DNA of 64,000 nucleotides from positions 434,001 through 498,000 of the forward strand of contig JAYKKI010000064.1 in the NCBI GenBank assembly GCA_039881145.1, given 5' to 3'. A program made the translations under genes and the position numbers. Positions 52,413 to 64,000 of the stretch are shown one piece after another (position 1 is the first letter of the stretch; each line of letters begins with the position of its first letter). This DNA comes from Druceiella hillmani (Eukaryota > Arthropoda > Insecta > Lepidoptera > Hepialidae). The notes under the pieces were generated by a model, which saw only the letters and a list, made by a program, of their open reading frames with translations, was not told where the DNA came from and ran no database searches.

Positions 52413-55400
52413 TTATGAAGATTTAGTTTTCATAAAATAAAATTGAAACATCACAATGAAATTTGTGGTAAGGAAACTCAAAAATTTAAGGAAAGTTGAT
52501 GCATTCAGTGCATAAGGCGAGCGATCTTGAATTCTGCAATGCCAGGTATAGACAAGAGTTGACACAAACTGTCCAATTTGTGGTGCAGTTCAGCGGCTGT
52601 AAACAGTTTTTTCAGATAAATATAGCAAATACTTGACGTTATCAATATGGATTACTATTTATGATAATAAGATTTATGATTTTCATCTAAATATGGCATA
52701 AAATAATTATCTGTATTATATTCTACGTTCAAACGTCAATTGGATTTTCTTCCTTGGCTTTTCAAGGAAGATTTTCATTTTTTAAATGTCTATCAAATGC
52801 AAAAGCATAGACGAAAAATTGGATATATAAAGTACTTTTACACCCTAAAATTTTAATTTAAATTATTAATATTTGTTATACTTGCCAAAATAGCATTTTT
52901 AAATTTGTTGGGCGTAAAATTCGTATTTGATTACTTAGACATTTTTTAAAACAGATGAAAAATTTGCAAGTAAATGTTTTATTTAAGGAAAAATATATTA
53001 TTCTTCTGTTACTACTTGCATTAGAAGCACAGTTTTAGTGTTATTATTGGCTTTTATCTTGAACGATAATCTGCTAATGGCACGTAGGCAGACTGAATTC
53101 AAGTCACTATAACGATGTGACGAGAAATTGAACTTTCGAGCCGAAGGGAGGTAAAAATATAATAATATTTAATATCTTTATATGAAATATGATACATCTT
53201 TGATTATGTCTATGGATATGTTTTCTTGGAGTTGACTACTGAATAAAGTATAGTAAAACAAAAGTTTATAATTTAACTCCTTCAACAAATATAACTCATT
53301 CATAATTACTTTATAAAAGATGTGAATCGGTGCTTTGAGCTGTACTTTACTGAAGATATAGTTAAAGAAGTAAGTAAATGTTCAAGTACCCATATTGATA
53401 TGTACTCTTATAAATTTTTGGTACCAAAAGAACCATAATGAAAATAAATAAATAATACAAAGAAATAAAGGCATTTTTGAGTTGATTAATCTTAGCAGGT
53501 TTATATAAATCAAGCTATAGGAAAGTAAAAAAATGTGCGGTGATTCCAAATTCGGGATTTAAACATTTAGAAAAACGGTGAGTTGTAATCGTTTTTAAAT
53601 TTTGTTGAAATACCTGCAATTAGACGATTTACTTGACAGTGAAAGAAATGCTTCGAAATGTTTGCATCTGTCAGAAAATTAAGATATTCAGTGATGTCTG
53701 CGTATTATTCACTCAATGAACATATGCATAGCTATTTAATTTAGAGGATGATTAGTATCCCGCTAGAACCGACTAGCAAAAAAACCTTAAATATATATGA
53801 ATTGAAAAATTTTGCATTGTATGATTATCTATCTTAGGTAATAACCAAAAAAAAATATAGCCAAAATCTTAGTGATATTTTTATGTAATAATGTTAACCC
53901 AATCAGCTAAAAAACAACACTTAGAATACATCTGTGTTACTGAAACAAATGTTTACATTAGTGAATATTATTAACTGCTCTCATGGATCTCATTTATGCA
54001 TGGGTTAATCCACCGTCATTGTCATGGACGTTGTCAATCTTAACTGGCTTATTAAAAAATCACCGTGAGTTTTTTTGTTTGTTTTGGATGCCTTGATCTG
54101 ATTAACATGAAGATTATATATGATCTCCTTTCAGCTGTAGCAAAAAGTTGATTCAGAAAGTCGATTTTTGTTAATTTTTTAATTTGTTAATTTAACCTAG
54201 TTGTGTCGATATTCTTTCGAGAATGAGAAGAACCACACGTTGCTCAAAGCTGAAGAGTCTGTCAAATTATAATTCAATTATAACTTGAGAGACTCTTCTG
54301 CTTTCGATAACAATTTTAGTTTATTATTATTAATAACTGTAATCCCATGTACTCACAATATTCTTTTTCAACTCAGACTTACAAAAAATAATACAAATTA
54401 TGTGTAGCCATTTTAATTTTAGTACTTGCTCTGTGCATCTATCTGAAATTCTTTTACATTGGCAGTAGCATGCTTTTACTTCTAGAAATAAATTCATTAT
54501 AACAATAAAGGATGAATTGTTTTCTTATCCATAGAAGGAAATAAAACAATACACATAAAAACAATTAATAACTGTAAAATAAGAGAAATGATATAGCTCT
54601 AAAAAGCAAATTAAATTTATCGTCGAGGCAAAGACAATATACAAGAATAGTGCTACAGTACAATGTAACCAGTAAGATAATTGATAAACATCTCAACGAC
54701 AATAAATCGACTTACGATTTTTAAACATTTCTATTTTCAGCCGAAGCGTCCGTGCAAAGTGAAGTCGCTGTGTAAGTTTCTCGCAGGTTGTGCACATGAA
54801 AAGCAATCCTGTTAGGTGATATGACCAAAATACTGACACGTACACTGTCAGTAAATACAGATCTGATTGAAATCACGGTGCAGGTGAAATTAATATATCA
54901 GTAGTAGGTCAATTAAATTGTAAAAAAGTGTAGTTTTCACATGTTCACTAACCTCGGAATACCTTGGAATCGACAGCATAAAAAACTAATTCTATAGTAA
55001 CAAGTATGCATCCAAAATTATTTGAAAATACTAAAAAAATCTGCAACAAAACAGATTTAATAAACATTATTTTGATGTACATGTAAATGTGACATAGAAA
55101 TTTGAACTTTTTTTTCTTTCATATATTAATCCGTACTAAAATTGTAAAAAAGAATAAAAAGCATTCTCAAAGTATTAAATGTAAAAATAATACTCTTGCA
55201 TATTTAAGAAATTTAAGTCTTTAATTGTTAAATACAAAAATCATACAACTTAAAAAGAAAGAAATTAAATTGAATCTTATTTGTAGGTAGAAGGCATCAT
55301 GTAAGAGAAAACAGACATCAAGAACTTTCAAGTATAATTTGATTGTTTTATCAACATATACATTCAAATCTTCCATTGTGATTGTCATTATGTCGTCAGC

Positions 55401-55797
55401 ACTGCGCAAACTAAAGTAATCGTCCACATTGAGTAGAGCGGAAAGTTGTAAATTTCCATATTCAATTCTTTTCAAAACGTCATTGAGTGATGTGGAAAAA
55501 AGAACACGTTCAACATCGCTATACCAAAATATAATATAGTCCAAAATTAATAGTAATTCAAAGTCGCGGGAAAAATATGTATAGAAAACCATTAAAAGGA
55601 AAGTTAAACACATTTTATAAAACTGAACGATTTTGCTTCTGCGCTTTTTCATACAATGAGCTCTTAACGTCATAATTCAAACAATGATCCTGTATTTTCA
55701 TTTCAGCAACAAATTGTGGAAATTTATTCCATCCCAAAAAAGTAGTTGTGATAATGATATAACTAAATGCTACTAAAAATGCTACTACTTTGAGACG
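52413..55797 (-). pseudogene. decayed gustatory-receptor-like gene
   Basis: This is a fourth 7tm_7 copy, broken in several places. The first-exon remnant runs from about 55797 to 55281. A hydrophobic helix and following loop (55797 to about 55640) are in one frame, then the frame changes and stays open to the exon end. Exon 1 should end in a Gln codon, and here reads CTACAA|ATAAGA, so the donor GT has become AT. Exon 2 (55040..54953, GTTGCAG|ATT to GAG|GTTAGT) ends in phase 1, unlike its relatives. Exon 3 (54862..54716) starts in the matching phase and contains CTTCEKL before AAT|C|GTAAGT. Exon 4 (52596..52413) starts PAELHHKLDSL and ends TTNFIVMFQF plus a short tail, but needs one restored base near 52510 to join the two halves. 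The N-terminal 80-100 residues were not found. No functional product is expected. Confidence 0.75.
54248..54302. repeat. 27-bp-arm palindrome with one-base loop
   Basis: The arms AGCTGAAGAGTCTGTCAAAT and its mirror meet at AATTCAATT with a single-base centre at 54275. About 24 of 27 positions pair. It lies in the third intron of the fourth receptor pseudogene. Confidence 0.7.
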
Positions 55798-58389
55798 TTA
55801 GCTTGAGTTGCATCATTTATAATGAATTAATGGCTTTCGGGGTCAACCTCTATAAGTTTTTTCATACCATCAATTCAATAAATTCATTTGATGAAATCAA
55901 TGGCAACCAATATAATGTTTTGACAATTAATGTAAACGCTTGTTATCTATGGTAATTTAAAAATATTTTGGTTTTAATATCTAAATTATTAAAGTAAATG
56001 TGGTCGGATAATTAGAAAAGTCACACTCAACTGGTATTATATTTTGCTCTGCTTGTGTAGCCAACATGGAAAAAATTATTTTGAACATGTAAATGCATAC
56101 ATAGGTATTCTTTCTGTGGGTCACAAGTTGTCAAGTTGACAGGAAGTTGACAAGTTGTTAAGTTGACACTGGACAGGGATAGAAGTAAATGATAGCTCAG
56201 TTTGAATTTTAACTTGAATCAGTGTGACGATTCTGACAAATTCTCCTTATCAAAATTAACCTGCGTATTCATTTCTTCTGTATAAGCACAAATTATTAAA
56301 TGTGAAATTGATAAAAAAATATACCGTCTAGTCAAGGGATAATCTAATAATCCACTCAATGAAGGCTCAAAATTGTAATTTTGACAGAATTAATATGAAT
56401 TGTGTTGGGATTGAACCAAAAGTCTAAAGGAATCAGAGAAATGTGGCCACTCGTCTTAAAAAATATGGTTAATTTCTTCATTTTTCCTTAAATTTCTTAT
56501 AACTAATGATCTTTGACAAAAATATATACATTCACATATAACTTTATATACTCGCTTATATACACACTCATTTAAGTATACATATATATGTATACACTCA
56601 AAATTTTTTGACGGAACAGAGACAATTTAAATATGAAGTAACAAATACTTTAAATGTATGAGATCAAATTTTAGTGCACATATTGATCAGATATTTTGAA
56701 TAAGGTTTAGCTTAACTCATTACTTAGCAGCGTTCACCCTAAATGAGTATTCACAGAAAGATTGTAATTAGCAGTAGGAAGCATTTACAAAGTAATCCCA
56801 CACACTAAATCTGGTACAATTAAATATTTAGATTATCTATCACACTATAGAGGTGATGTAGAATAATGATTTTACATTTTACACAATTTCTATACACTTC
56901 AATTATGACCTATATTCAGAATCATAATTATCTCAGTTGTGTATAAAACTATAACGCAAATGTTAATTTAGATAATAAATAATTTATAACATGTTTATAT
57001 ATAACAAAACATTGTTCAGAGTCTGATTAATTTGTTTTTGATACATTTGAATGGCTTAAATATATTTGTTACCAAGGAAAAACTCATTAAAAAATTATAT
57101 TGAGCAAATGAAACGCCACGTTTCTCAAAAGCAATACGGATAGGTGATTAGTGAATAATTTATTACCTATGAAAATATATGAACGAAGTCAGCACATTGA
57201 TGTAATATGAAAGTGTACAACATATTTCAAGGTGAAGTGGTGGCTGAGAACGACACCACATAGACAATAATTATGAAGAGTTCATCCTTTGTGAATGTTG
57301 TAAACCTAACGATGTAAGCAAAGTTGTCAAATTTGTCAAACTGCCATATAAGCATGCTTTTCCAACGATTAATTGTCATGTTAACAAATCAAGTCTTATA
57401 ATTATGTTTACATATCTGCAAAGAAATTTTCAATGTTTTTAGTTTCACTCTAAGCAGTTTAATGGAATTATTTGTAAACAAATGGCCCAAGGAATGGCTA
57501 AAGTGTAATTGTAAATATTTGTTTATTTATGGGACTAAATTGCTATAAAATTAAATTTTGTTATCATTATATAAAATGTAAAGTACATAAAGTCAGAGAT
57601 TTCCATCAGATATTAGATTAGATGATTAACAACTTTAAAAACATTAGTAGCAGATTGGACATGGAAAATACGAGTACACTTACCGAACCGGTGTTCAAAC
57701 GAAACATAGTTTTACCAAGTAATTGCTTCAAAGATTTCTGATTTTCTCAAATTGCCATAGAAAAATAAAAAGTAATATTCCTCTTTACCAGTTTACACAA
57801 AGAATATATTACTCAGCTGAATTACCGGGAAGGAAAACATTTTTATATATTATTATATTTATGTGAACAATATTCCTGATATTTTAAGAAAGTAAATGTT
57901 ACAATGAGCATAACCCTGACAGATACCCGGCAGTATTGCTATAAAGATATCTCGCAGTATTGTCATGATTGTGTCAACGACAATCATACTGTTAGCTGCT
58001 AGTTCCATGTGATATATTACAAATATAAGATATAAATTTCACTTAGTTAATCCAGCAAAAATAATACGTAAACTTTTTCTTGAAATTAATATCCATATTG
58101 CAATAAATGAATTCAGCATTTTTGTGATTGGTAATCAACTTGAATAAAATTCAACTTTCTACATTCTATTCACTTAAATACAATTATGATTCTGAATACA
58201 GGCAGTAATTACACTGAATACAAAGTGTTCAGTACAAAATTAATACTTTATATCCTCTTTAGATAAACTAAATATTTAATTATTCCAGATTTATTGTCTT
58301 AGAGTACTTTGCAAATGCCTCTTACTCCTAAGTACAAGGCATCTTCATTGAATGCTTCTGTCGAGAGGATACTCTGTTTATATTTACTC

Positions 58390-58393
<4 letters not shown>
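55798..58393. other. noncoding, nothing recognised
   Basis: This is where the missing N-terminal part of the fourth receptor copy would be expected, but only stop-riddled sequence is seen. A small cluster of GTTGACAAGTTGT-like repeats lies at about 56126..56168. Confidence 0.5.
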
Positions 58394-58448
<55 letters not shown>

Positions 58449-58473
58449 ATATATATGTATATTTATATATATG

Positions 58474-58549
<76 letters not shown>

Positions 58550-58566
58550 TATATATATATATATAT
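58394..58566. repeat. (TA)n microsatellite
   Basis: This is a long TA run with a few G or C interruptions. The Tyr-Ile open frames on both strands come from it. It lies about 190 bp from the mariner-like transposase remnant. Confidence 0.9.
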
Positions 58567-58753
58567 TTACATGCTTGTAAAAATATAAATATTTTATTAT
58601 TATTGGATATGATAATTCCCAACTCTAATGACCCTTTTTGATGTTGAAAGAGTGGCAGGTTTCAATGTTTGAAAAATTGTAAAAAAAAAACTACACCTCT
58701 AATACAAAGTAGGTTTATTTTAACTTTATAAAAACAAATGCGGATTTCATTTT

Positions 58754-59371
58754 TTAAAAACCACGTTTTCCAAATCCATCGATTCTGACACACTCTTCGA
58801 GTCTAGCATGCATGTTTTCAAAAACACATTTGCAGAGCGACTGGGGTATCCTACTGACTTCGGCTCGAATATTTTCTTTAAGTTTTTTCACAGTGCTCGG
58901 ATTTGTTTTGTAAACAACGGATTTTAAGTATTCCCATAAAAAAAGTCACATGGGCTTAAATCGGGTGACCAAGGTGGCCACGGTACGATACCGTTTCGGG
59001 ATAGGTTTTTTTTCTGGAAATAACTGCCGCACTGCATTCATAGCAGTGTGAGCTGTGGCCCCATCCTGCTGGAACCATGTGTTTTGGTTGAAGGATGGAC
59101 TATTCTGTAGTTCTACTCTGAAAAAGTCATTTAACATCTGGGCATATCTCTCCGAATTCACAGTTACAGTTTGGCCACGTTGATTTTTAAAGAAATAAGG
59201 CCGTATGATTGCAGATACAGACATGGCACACCAGACTGTTACTTTAGGCTTATGTAAAGGCTCTTGATGCATTTGTCTTGGGTTGTGGACATCCCAGTAA
59301 CGAAAGTTCTGCTTATTCACATATTCTCCAATGTGAAAGTGAGCTTCGTCACTAAAGAATATGTTGCCCAT
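58754..59371 (-). pseudogene. mariner-like transposase, C-terminal half
   Basis: The reading starts at FFSDEAHFHIGEYVNKQNFR with the first catalytic Asp. It continues through VTVWCAMSVSAIIRPYFF to NTWFQQDGATAHTA (second Asp), and then, after frame changes in an A8 run and a T7 run, WPPWSPDLSPCDFF with the third catalytic acid. It ends YLKSVVYKTNPSTVKKL and TAA at 58754. Spacing between the second and third acidic residues is about 34, as in mariner. The N-terminal HTH domain is missing. This family performs cut-and-paste transposition; the frameshifts make this copy dead. Confidence 0.8.
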
Positions 59372-62339
59372 CCGGGTAGCAGTATGAAATCTCGTATGAA
59401 TGCGTATGGAATATGATGGTAAATTGCAAGTTATAAGGATTTCAAAACTATTTTTCTCAGAACTTTATGTAAGATGGTTCTGAATTTCATAGTTTTTGAG
59501 ATATTTCCGATATTTTACGCCTATGACTGATAACTAGGCAATATATTTATATAGTATATATTAAAATTAATATTTGTAAATAATTGAATACAAACATCAT
59601 ATAAATTGGGTTACAGGTTTCTTAAACTTCAATAGACAAGTTTTGCAATACTTTATGTTATGGTGTGTCGTGTGCAAAATATGAGTCTATAAAGCATTTT
59701 GCAGAGTATCACCTCTGTCTGTTTTTTCTTACTTTCCTTTTTTAATTTTGTAAACATGCATTTCTCCCACTTCCAATGAGATTTTTTTCAGCATTTTTCA
59801 ATCTGTTTTACAAATTTTACCTTTTTTACAATATTACTCTTTGTAGATAGAATATTGCTCAATTGGTCCCGTTTGAGTTTTAGCATTAGATAAGTTTTAG
59901 CATCTATCTTATCAATACAGGATATTTGAAATATTGGAAATTAATTTCAGTTTCCTACATAACCTCCATAAATTTTGATGATATGAGAAACAATTGTTTT
60001 TTGTGGAAAAAAATTGAAAAACACATTTCTACTTTAAACTGAAAGATATTTCCAATGGTATTCCATGTATACACGGAAACAAAATCCCCTTTATTGACTT
60101 GTTTTGGAGCCCCTTTTGGAATGAAACTATAAGTAATTTTAAACATTATTTCTAGTTTTGACCAAAGAAATTACATTTTATGTGTATATTTCGACTCTAT
60201 CACATTTCGTTTACATGTTAGAAGTCTCTGATATACTAAAGGACGAACAATGTTATCACAACAATAAAGTTCCGTCCGACATATCAGTGTGGAACACTCA
60301 AAATTAAAAACTAAATCAACTAAGGTACCGTTGATGCTACTAAAGTTATACCAAAATAATATTAAAATAACAAATTCGCAAGAGCATATTTCGGGTACTT
60401 TTTAAAATTTTCTCTCTTCTCTTCTTTCTCTACACATAAATATATAAATATAATATCTTAATGTATATAACTTCTCTTGCATGCAAATTTCCTCATTTAA
60501 AGATTTTCATATGCCTCTATTGAGTAAATTTTAAATAATTGTTCCCTCAAAAAATAATATCATATTAAAAAAATGTGAAAGAAAGCTATGATGTGGATAG
60601 TGAAGTTCATGTGAGAACAGAACTTCAGTTTTGTTATGAAGAATATAATGTAAATATCTCAATTTAAATAAAATATAATAAAAACTGAAATAGAGTAAAA
60701 GAGGAGTCTGCAAAATAATGTATTAACTCACAATCCATAGAATGCACGGGTCCCGTGTTATGTTCGTTATTTTGGAAGCTGGGAAATATCCAAAAAATTT
60801 CCTCAATATAAATCAATAACATAGGTTCATACCATTTTATACAATATAACTTGACCAGTTCTCAAACTAGCCATACCTGATAATACTTAAGGTATTCACG
60901 GTAACGGCTCAGACTCACTGAGTCAAAAAATGCTATATTTGTAAAATTTCCTATTCTCTGATATTAATTTTTAAGACAAAGTCTAACTTTTATACATTCC
61001 ACTTCCTATACCTTCCACTTTCAAATAGTAAAAACCAATAGCTCATATTCTTACTGTTCTATTAATTATTTAACAAGAAATGTGTCTAAAAAAATTACAT
61101 AGAAAAATAGACTAAACACCATATTCTACCGACATATTAGTGATTTATTTTATTAATTTTTATCAATTCTAAGAAACATATTAAGCTCTATTATACTCAT
61201 ATGTATATTCAGGTTACTTGATAAATCGACGCTGTGAAATGATCAGTTGTATGACCTCTGTAAAGCAAATTTCTTATTAATAAGTAATTCAAAATAGAGA
61301 ATTAGGTGTGTTTTTTCATTAATTATTTGGTGGGGTGGGGTGCATATTTAAGTTGATATTTTTAATAATATTTCTATCTTGCAATAAATTCAAAAATAAA
61401 TAGTTTAGAATTTTTTACAAGTGTCTCTCTCAGTTGATAACCATATAGTAAAAAAATCAAAAAACATTTAGAACCTTATTTGTCCCTTCTAAAGTTTCGA
61501 TATGTATATTTTCAGTGTCATGTATTGAAGGAAAGAACGATACTTTTTCCCCGGAATCTAATCCATTCCTTGCACAGTTGTGTTAAAAGCAAAGTAGAAT
61601 TCAAGGGACGAATATACTTAACAGATTGATCAGCGTAGTTATGAGTATTTTAATTTCAGTTGCAAATAGTTTGTCAATATGTAAATATCACATGTTTTCA
61701 GGGTTTCGTGTCTCAAAAGGAATAAAGATAGAGACATGTCCATTCATCCATCGGTCCGTCACAACAATTTTTCTTGATAATCATGTAAACATATTAACCT
61801 TCATCCTTCATATATCATAATTGATGACATTAACAAATAATCGTATGAAAATTTTCACAGTCCACTAATAAACTAAAATTTTGTTTCATTTACCGTGTGA
61901 AATATCAATTAGCAATTTCTATTCGTAATAACCATATGTCATTTTCAGTAAACCTTGAAAAATTGAAACGAATAATTCATTGCAACTAACAATATCATAA
62001 GAGATTCTTTTGATTTCACTAATGTGTAAGAATACTTTGTAGAGACCCAAGCGTTGTATCATCAGCCTACTACGAGTTGCCTTAAACTAGGAAACTTCCA
62101 AACGTTTCGCAACATCTCTAGACTTGCTACCTTGGAAAAACCCAAAGGTAAATAATCGCCGTAGTCCTCATGGTGGCTATTTCTTAATTTTTAATCCTCA
62201 CCATCCACAATCCTGTTCTATTTATGTGATCGCCTACAACTTTCAAGATAAGTTATGACTGTCTAGACATAATCGTTCTCCAAAACTATAAGTCGACTGA
62301 AGCGGTGGCAATTTTTGCTACCTTACCTCCCCCCACGCA
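59372..62339. other. noncoding, nothing recognised
   Basis: AT-rich sequence past the truncated end of the mariner-like remnant. No gene was found; short frames lack motifs. Confidence 0.5.
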
Positions 62340-62442
62340 GCTACTCAGACGCGCAAAACATAATAATAATTCGCTATTAAAATATTGATTGATTTATCTT
62401 GGTCTGGGTGTAATACACCCAACTTTATGCTCGCCGGGTTAA
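62340..62442 (-). mobile_element. possible piggyBac-like element terminus
   Basis: On the minus strand TTAA (62442..62439) is followed by CCCGGCGAGCATAAAGTTGG and then an internal GGGTGTATTACACCC inverted repeat. TTAA target sites followed by CCC ends are typical of piggyBac-type elements. The other end and a transposase were not found. The adjacent stretch (about 62040..62440) is richer in G+C than its surroundings. Confidence 0.35.
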
Positions 62443-62482
62443 GAACTTTCATGAGAAATGTCTCCTTTAGTAGTATCCACTA

Positions 62483-62600
62483 ATTCACAATTAAATGAAA
62501 CTACTTGTTGTTGTTACTATTATTTCTACTTTCTTTAAGTTCTTTACCACGACTTAGGTTTCGTTGTATTGCAACATCTTCAGATGGGCTATTAGCAAAG
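62483..62600. mobile_element. half copy of the palindromic foldback element
   Basis: One arm only, from ATTCACAATTAAATG to ATTAGCAAAG, is present with substitutions and a short insertion (TTGTTGTTGTT-like). The mirror arm is absent. It shows that a single arm can exist without its partner. Confidence 0.75.
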
Positions 62601-64000
62601 ATTAGTTTGCCCTGCCCAAAAAGCACACCCAGTTTGTTCAGTACATTAATCTTCTTTGTTGATTAGCAAACTAATTAATGACACAATTATAATATTACAA
62701 TGAATACAATGATTAAAAATGATCAATCCATTCATTTTATGAATATGTCATGTATCAATATAAAATTCATAAAGTTAGCTGTAAGATCTATCTTCAATCT
62801 TTTCACATAAAAACTTGGAAGTAAATATATAATAAGGCATTATCGTCCATTTGCCATGAAGAGGTCATTCCATATAATTTAATTTATCAAAATATATATG
62901 TAAATATATGTACATATGTATTTACGTATATATATGTAAGGTCTCCTAAGAAATGGCAAGAGAGTGGAGGATATCAAGACATATTCGAATCACCGCACGT
63001 GTTTCCAGCAAGTTTTTATAGTTTCAAATTATTACTTTTCTATTCTTTTTTCGTATCAACTTATGTTGTCCGAGTTTTTTTTATGGTGACATTAACAATT
63101 GTGACAGATGCTTGATTTTTTTGTTCAGACTGCTCCATATGGTGTAATGACATTTATTTTCATAGGTTTCATTGGGGTACTGAAAAAAATGGTAAGAAAA
63201 GGAATCCACTCCACTGTGTTATGCCGTAACGAAATTAGTTGCAATGAAATTCACTTCATTTTATTGTATCTTATCATTATTTTCAAATAAAAAAAAATAT
63301 ATTACTGTGTATAATTTTGGGATAACTAAATAATATCTTGATTGATGTTGAGAAACGGCATTAATACTCGATAACTATTTTTTCAATTTTATTTGAAATT
63401 TCATGTAAACATGAGTGATCAAAGAGTCTCTAGTTATCACATATATTATGGGCCACGACAATTTCACTAAATAATAACAATGAGGTTTTCAATACGTCAA
63501 ACAATTTATATGACTCTGCTACGTTTATGCAATTCGGGACAACTTGTTGTCAATATTATTATGACAAAGGTAATATTTTCTAGCTAACTAAACAATAATG
63601 CTTGTAACTAGACTCACTATACTCTATAGTAACATTACATTTTCGGGAATTTCTTTTTGATGTTGTTCTTGATTGTAATGATGATTGCCTGTTCTAAAGT
63701 AAGTTGTATTAGGTTTTTGCAATAATGAGAAAATATTTAAATAAGATATAGAAAATAATTTATTGAAACAAATTAAAACATAATTCTAAAGCAATAAAAC
63801 AAATATGAAACACAATATTCATAATGTGAACTCTCAAAACATTTATTCCCTTAACACTACAGACATCTTGTGCTGTGCTATTTATTTACCATACAACTTT
63901 ATTTATTCTTTCAGTGATTTTTTTTTGCTTTTATTAAATTCGTCCATATAGAATAATCAACGCAACGTGAGATTAATTATATTAAATATAAACATGCTTT
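62601..64000. other. noncoding, nothing recognised
   Basis: AT-rich sequence to the window end. The 60-codon plus frame at 63108..63290 does not begin with ATG and shows no family motif. Confidence 0.5.

Noticed and set aside
58309..58641. Long Tyr-Ile rich frames, both strands
   Set aside because: Same microsatellite artefact.

Overview
The window is AT-rich eukaryotic DNA, almost certainly from an insect. It has spliced genes with GT-AG introns, long (TA)n microsatellites, and decayed Ty3/gypsy, LINE, mariner-like and pogo/Tigger-like elements. Its main content is a minus-strand, head-to-tail array of chemosensory gustatory-receptor-like (7tm_7) genes. The species and order cannot be fixed from the sequence alone.

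Layout. Two receptor genes look intact: 12326..5680 (about 395 aa) and 31697..25733 (about 388 aa). Two more are recognisable but broken. The one at 46442..41807 has one in-frame TAG and a lost final splice acceptor. The one at 55797..52413 has two frameshifts, a GT-to-AT donor and no N-terminus. A possible fifth, heavily decayed copy is scattered over about 22751..14516 and carries a gypsy element in its last intron. The genes share one architecture: a long first exon ending in codon Gln, a 26-29 codon second exon, a 46-54 codon third exon ending in phase 1, and a short last exon encoding the final transmembrane helix. None of the final exons, and most of the middle exons, can be found by ORF length alone; I located them from splice sites, phase and the TM7 motif.

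The space between and inside the genes is filled with repeats. There is a gypsy element with its 5' LTR and truncated 3' LTR (14913..18874), a second decayed gypsy element on the minus strand (about 35192..32235), and LINE reverse-transcriptase fragments (19030..18880 and 36071..36762). There is also a pogo/Tigger transposase relic (8755..8100), mariner-type fragments (5039..5371 and 59371..58754), and a family of near-perfect palindromic foldback elements (13862..14091, 38591..38806, half-copy 62483..62600). Further inverted repeats and hairpins occur, plus a 167-bp direct repeat pair inside the last intron of the third receptor gene.

Biologically the window is a snapshot of birth-and-death evolution of a taste-receptor cluster: intact, recently broken and almost erased copies lie side by side, all in one orientation. 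Long stretches (about 19-22 kb, 22.8-25.7 kb, 36.8-41.8 kb, 47.3-52.4 kb, 55.8-58.4 kb, 59.4-62.4 kb, 62.6-64 kb) hold nothing I can identify apart from the repeats listed.
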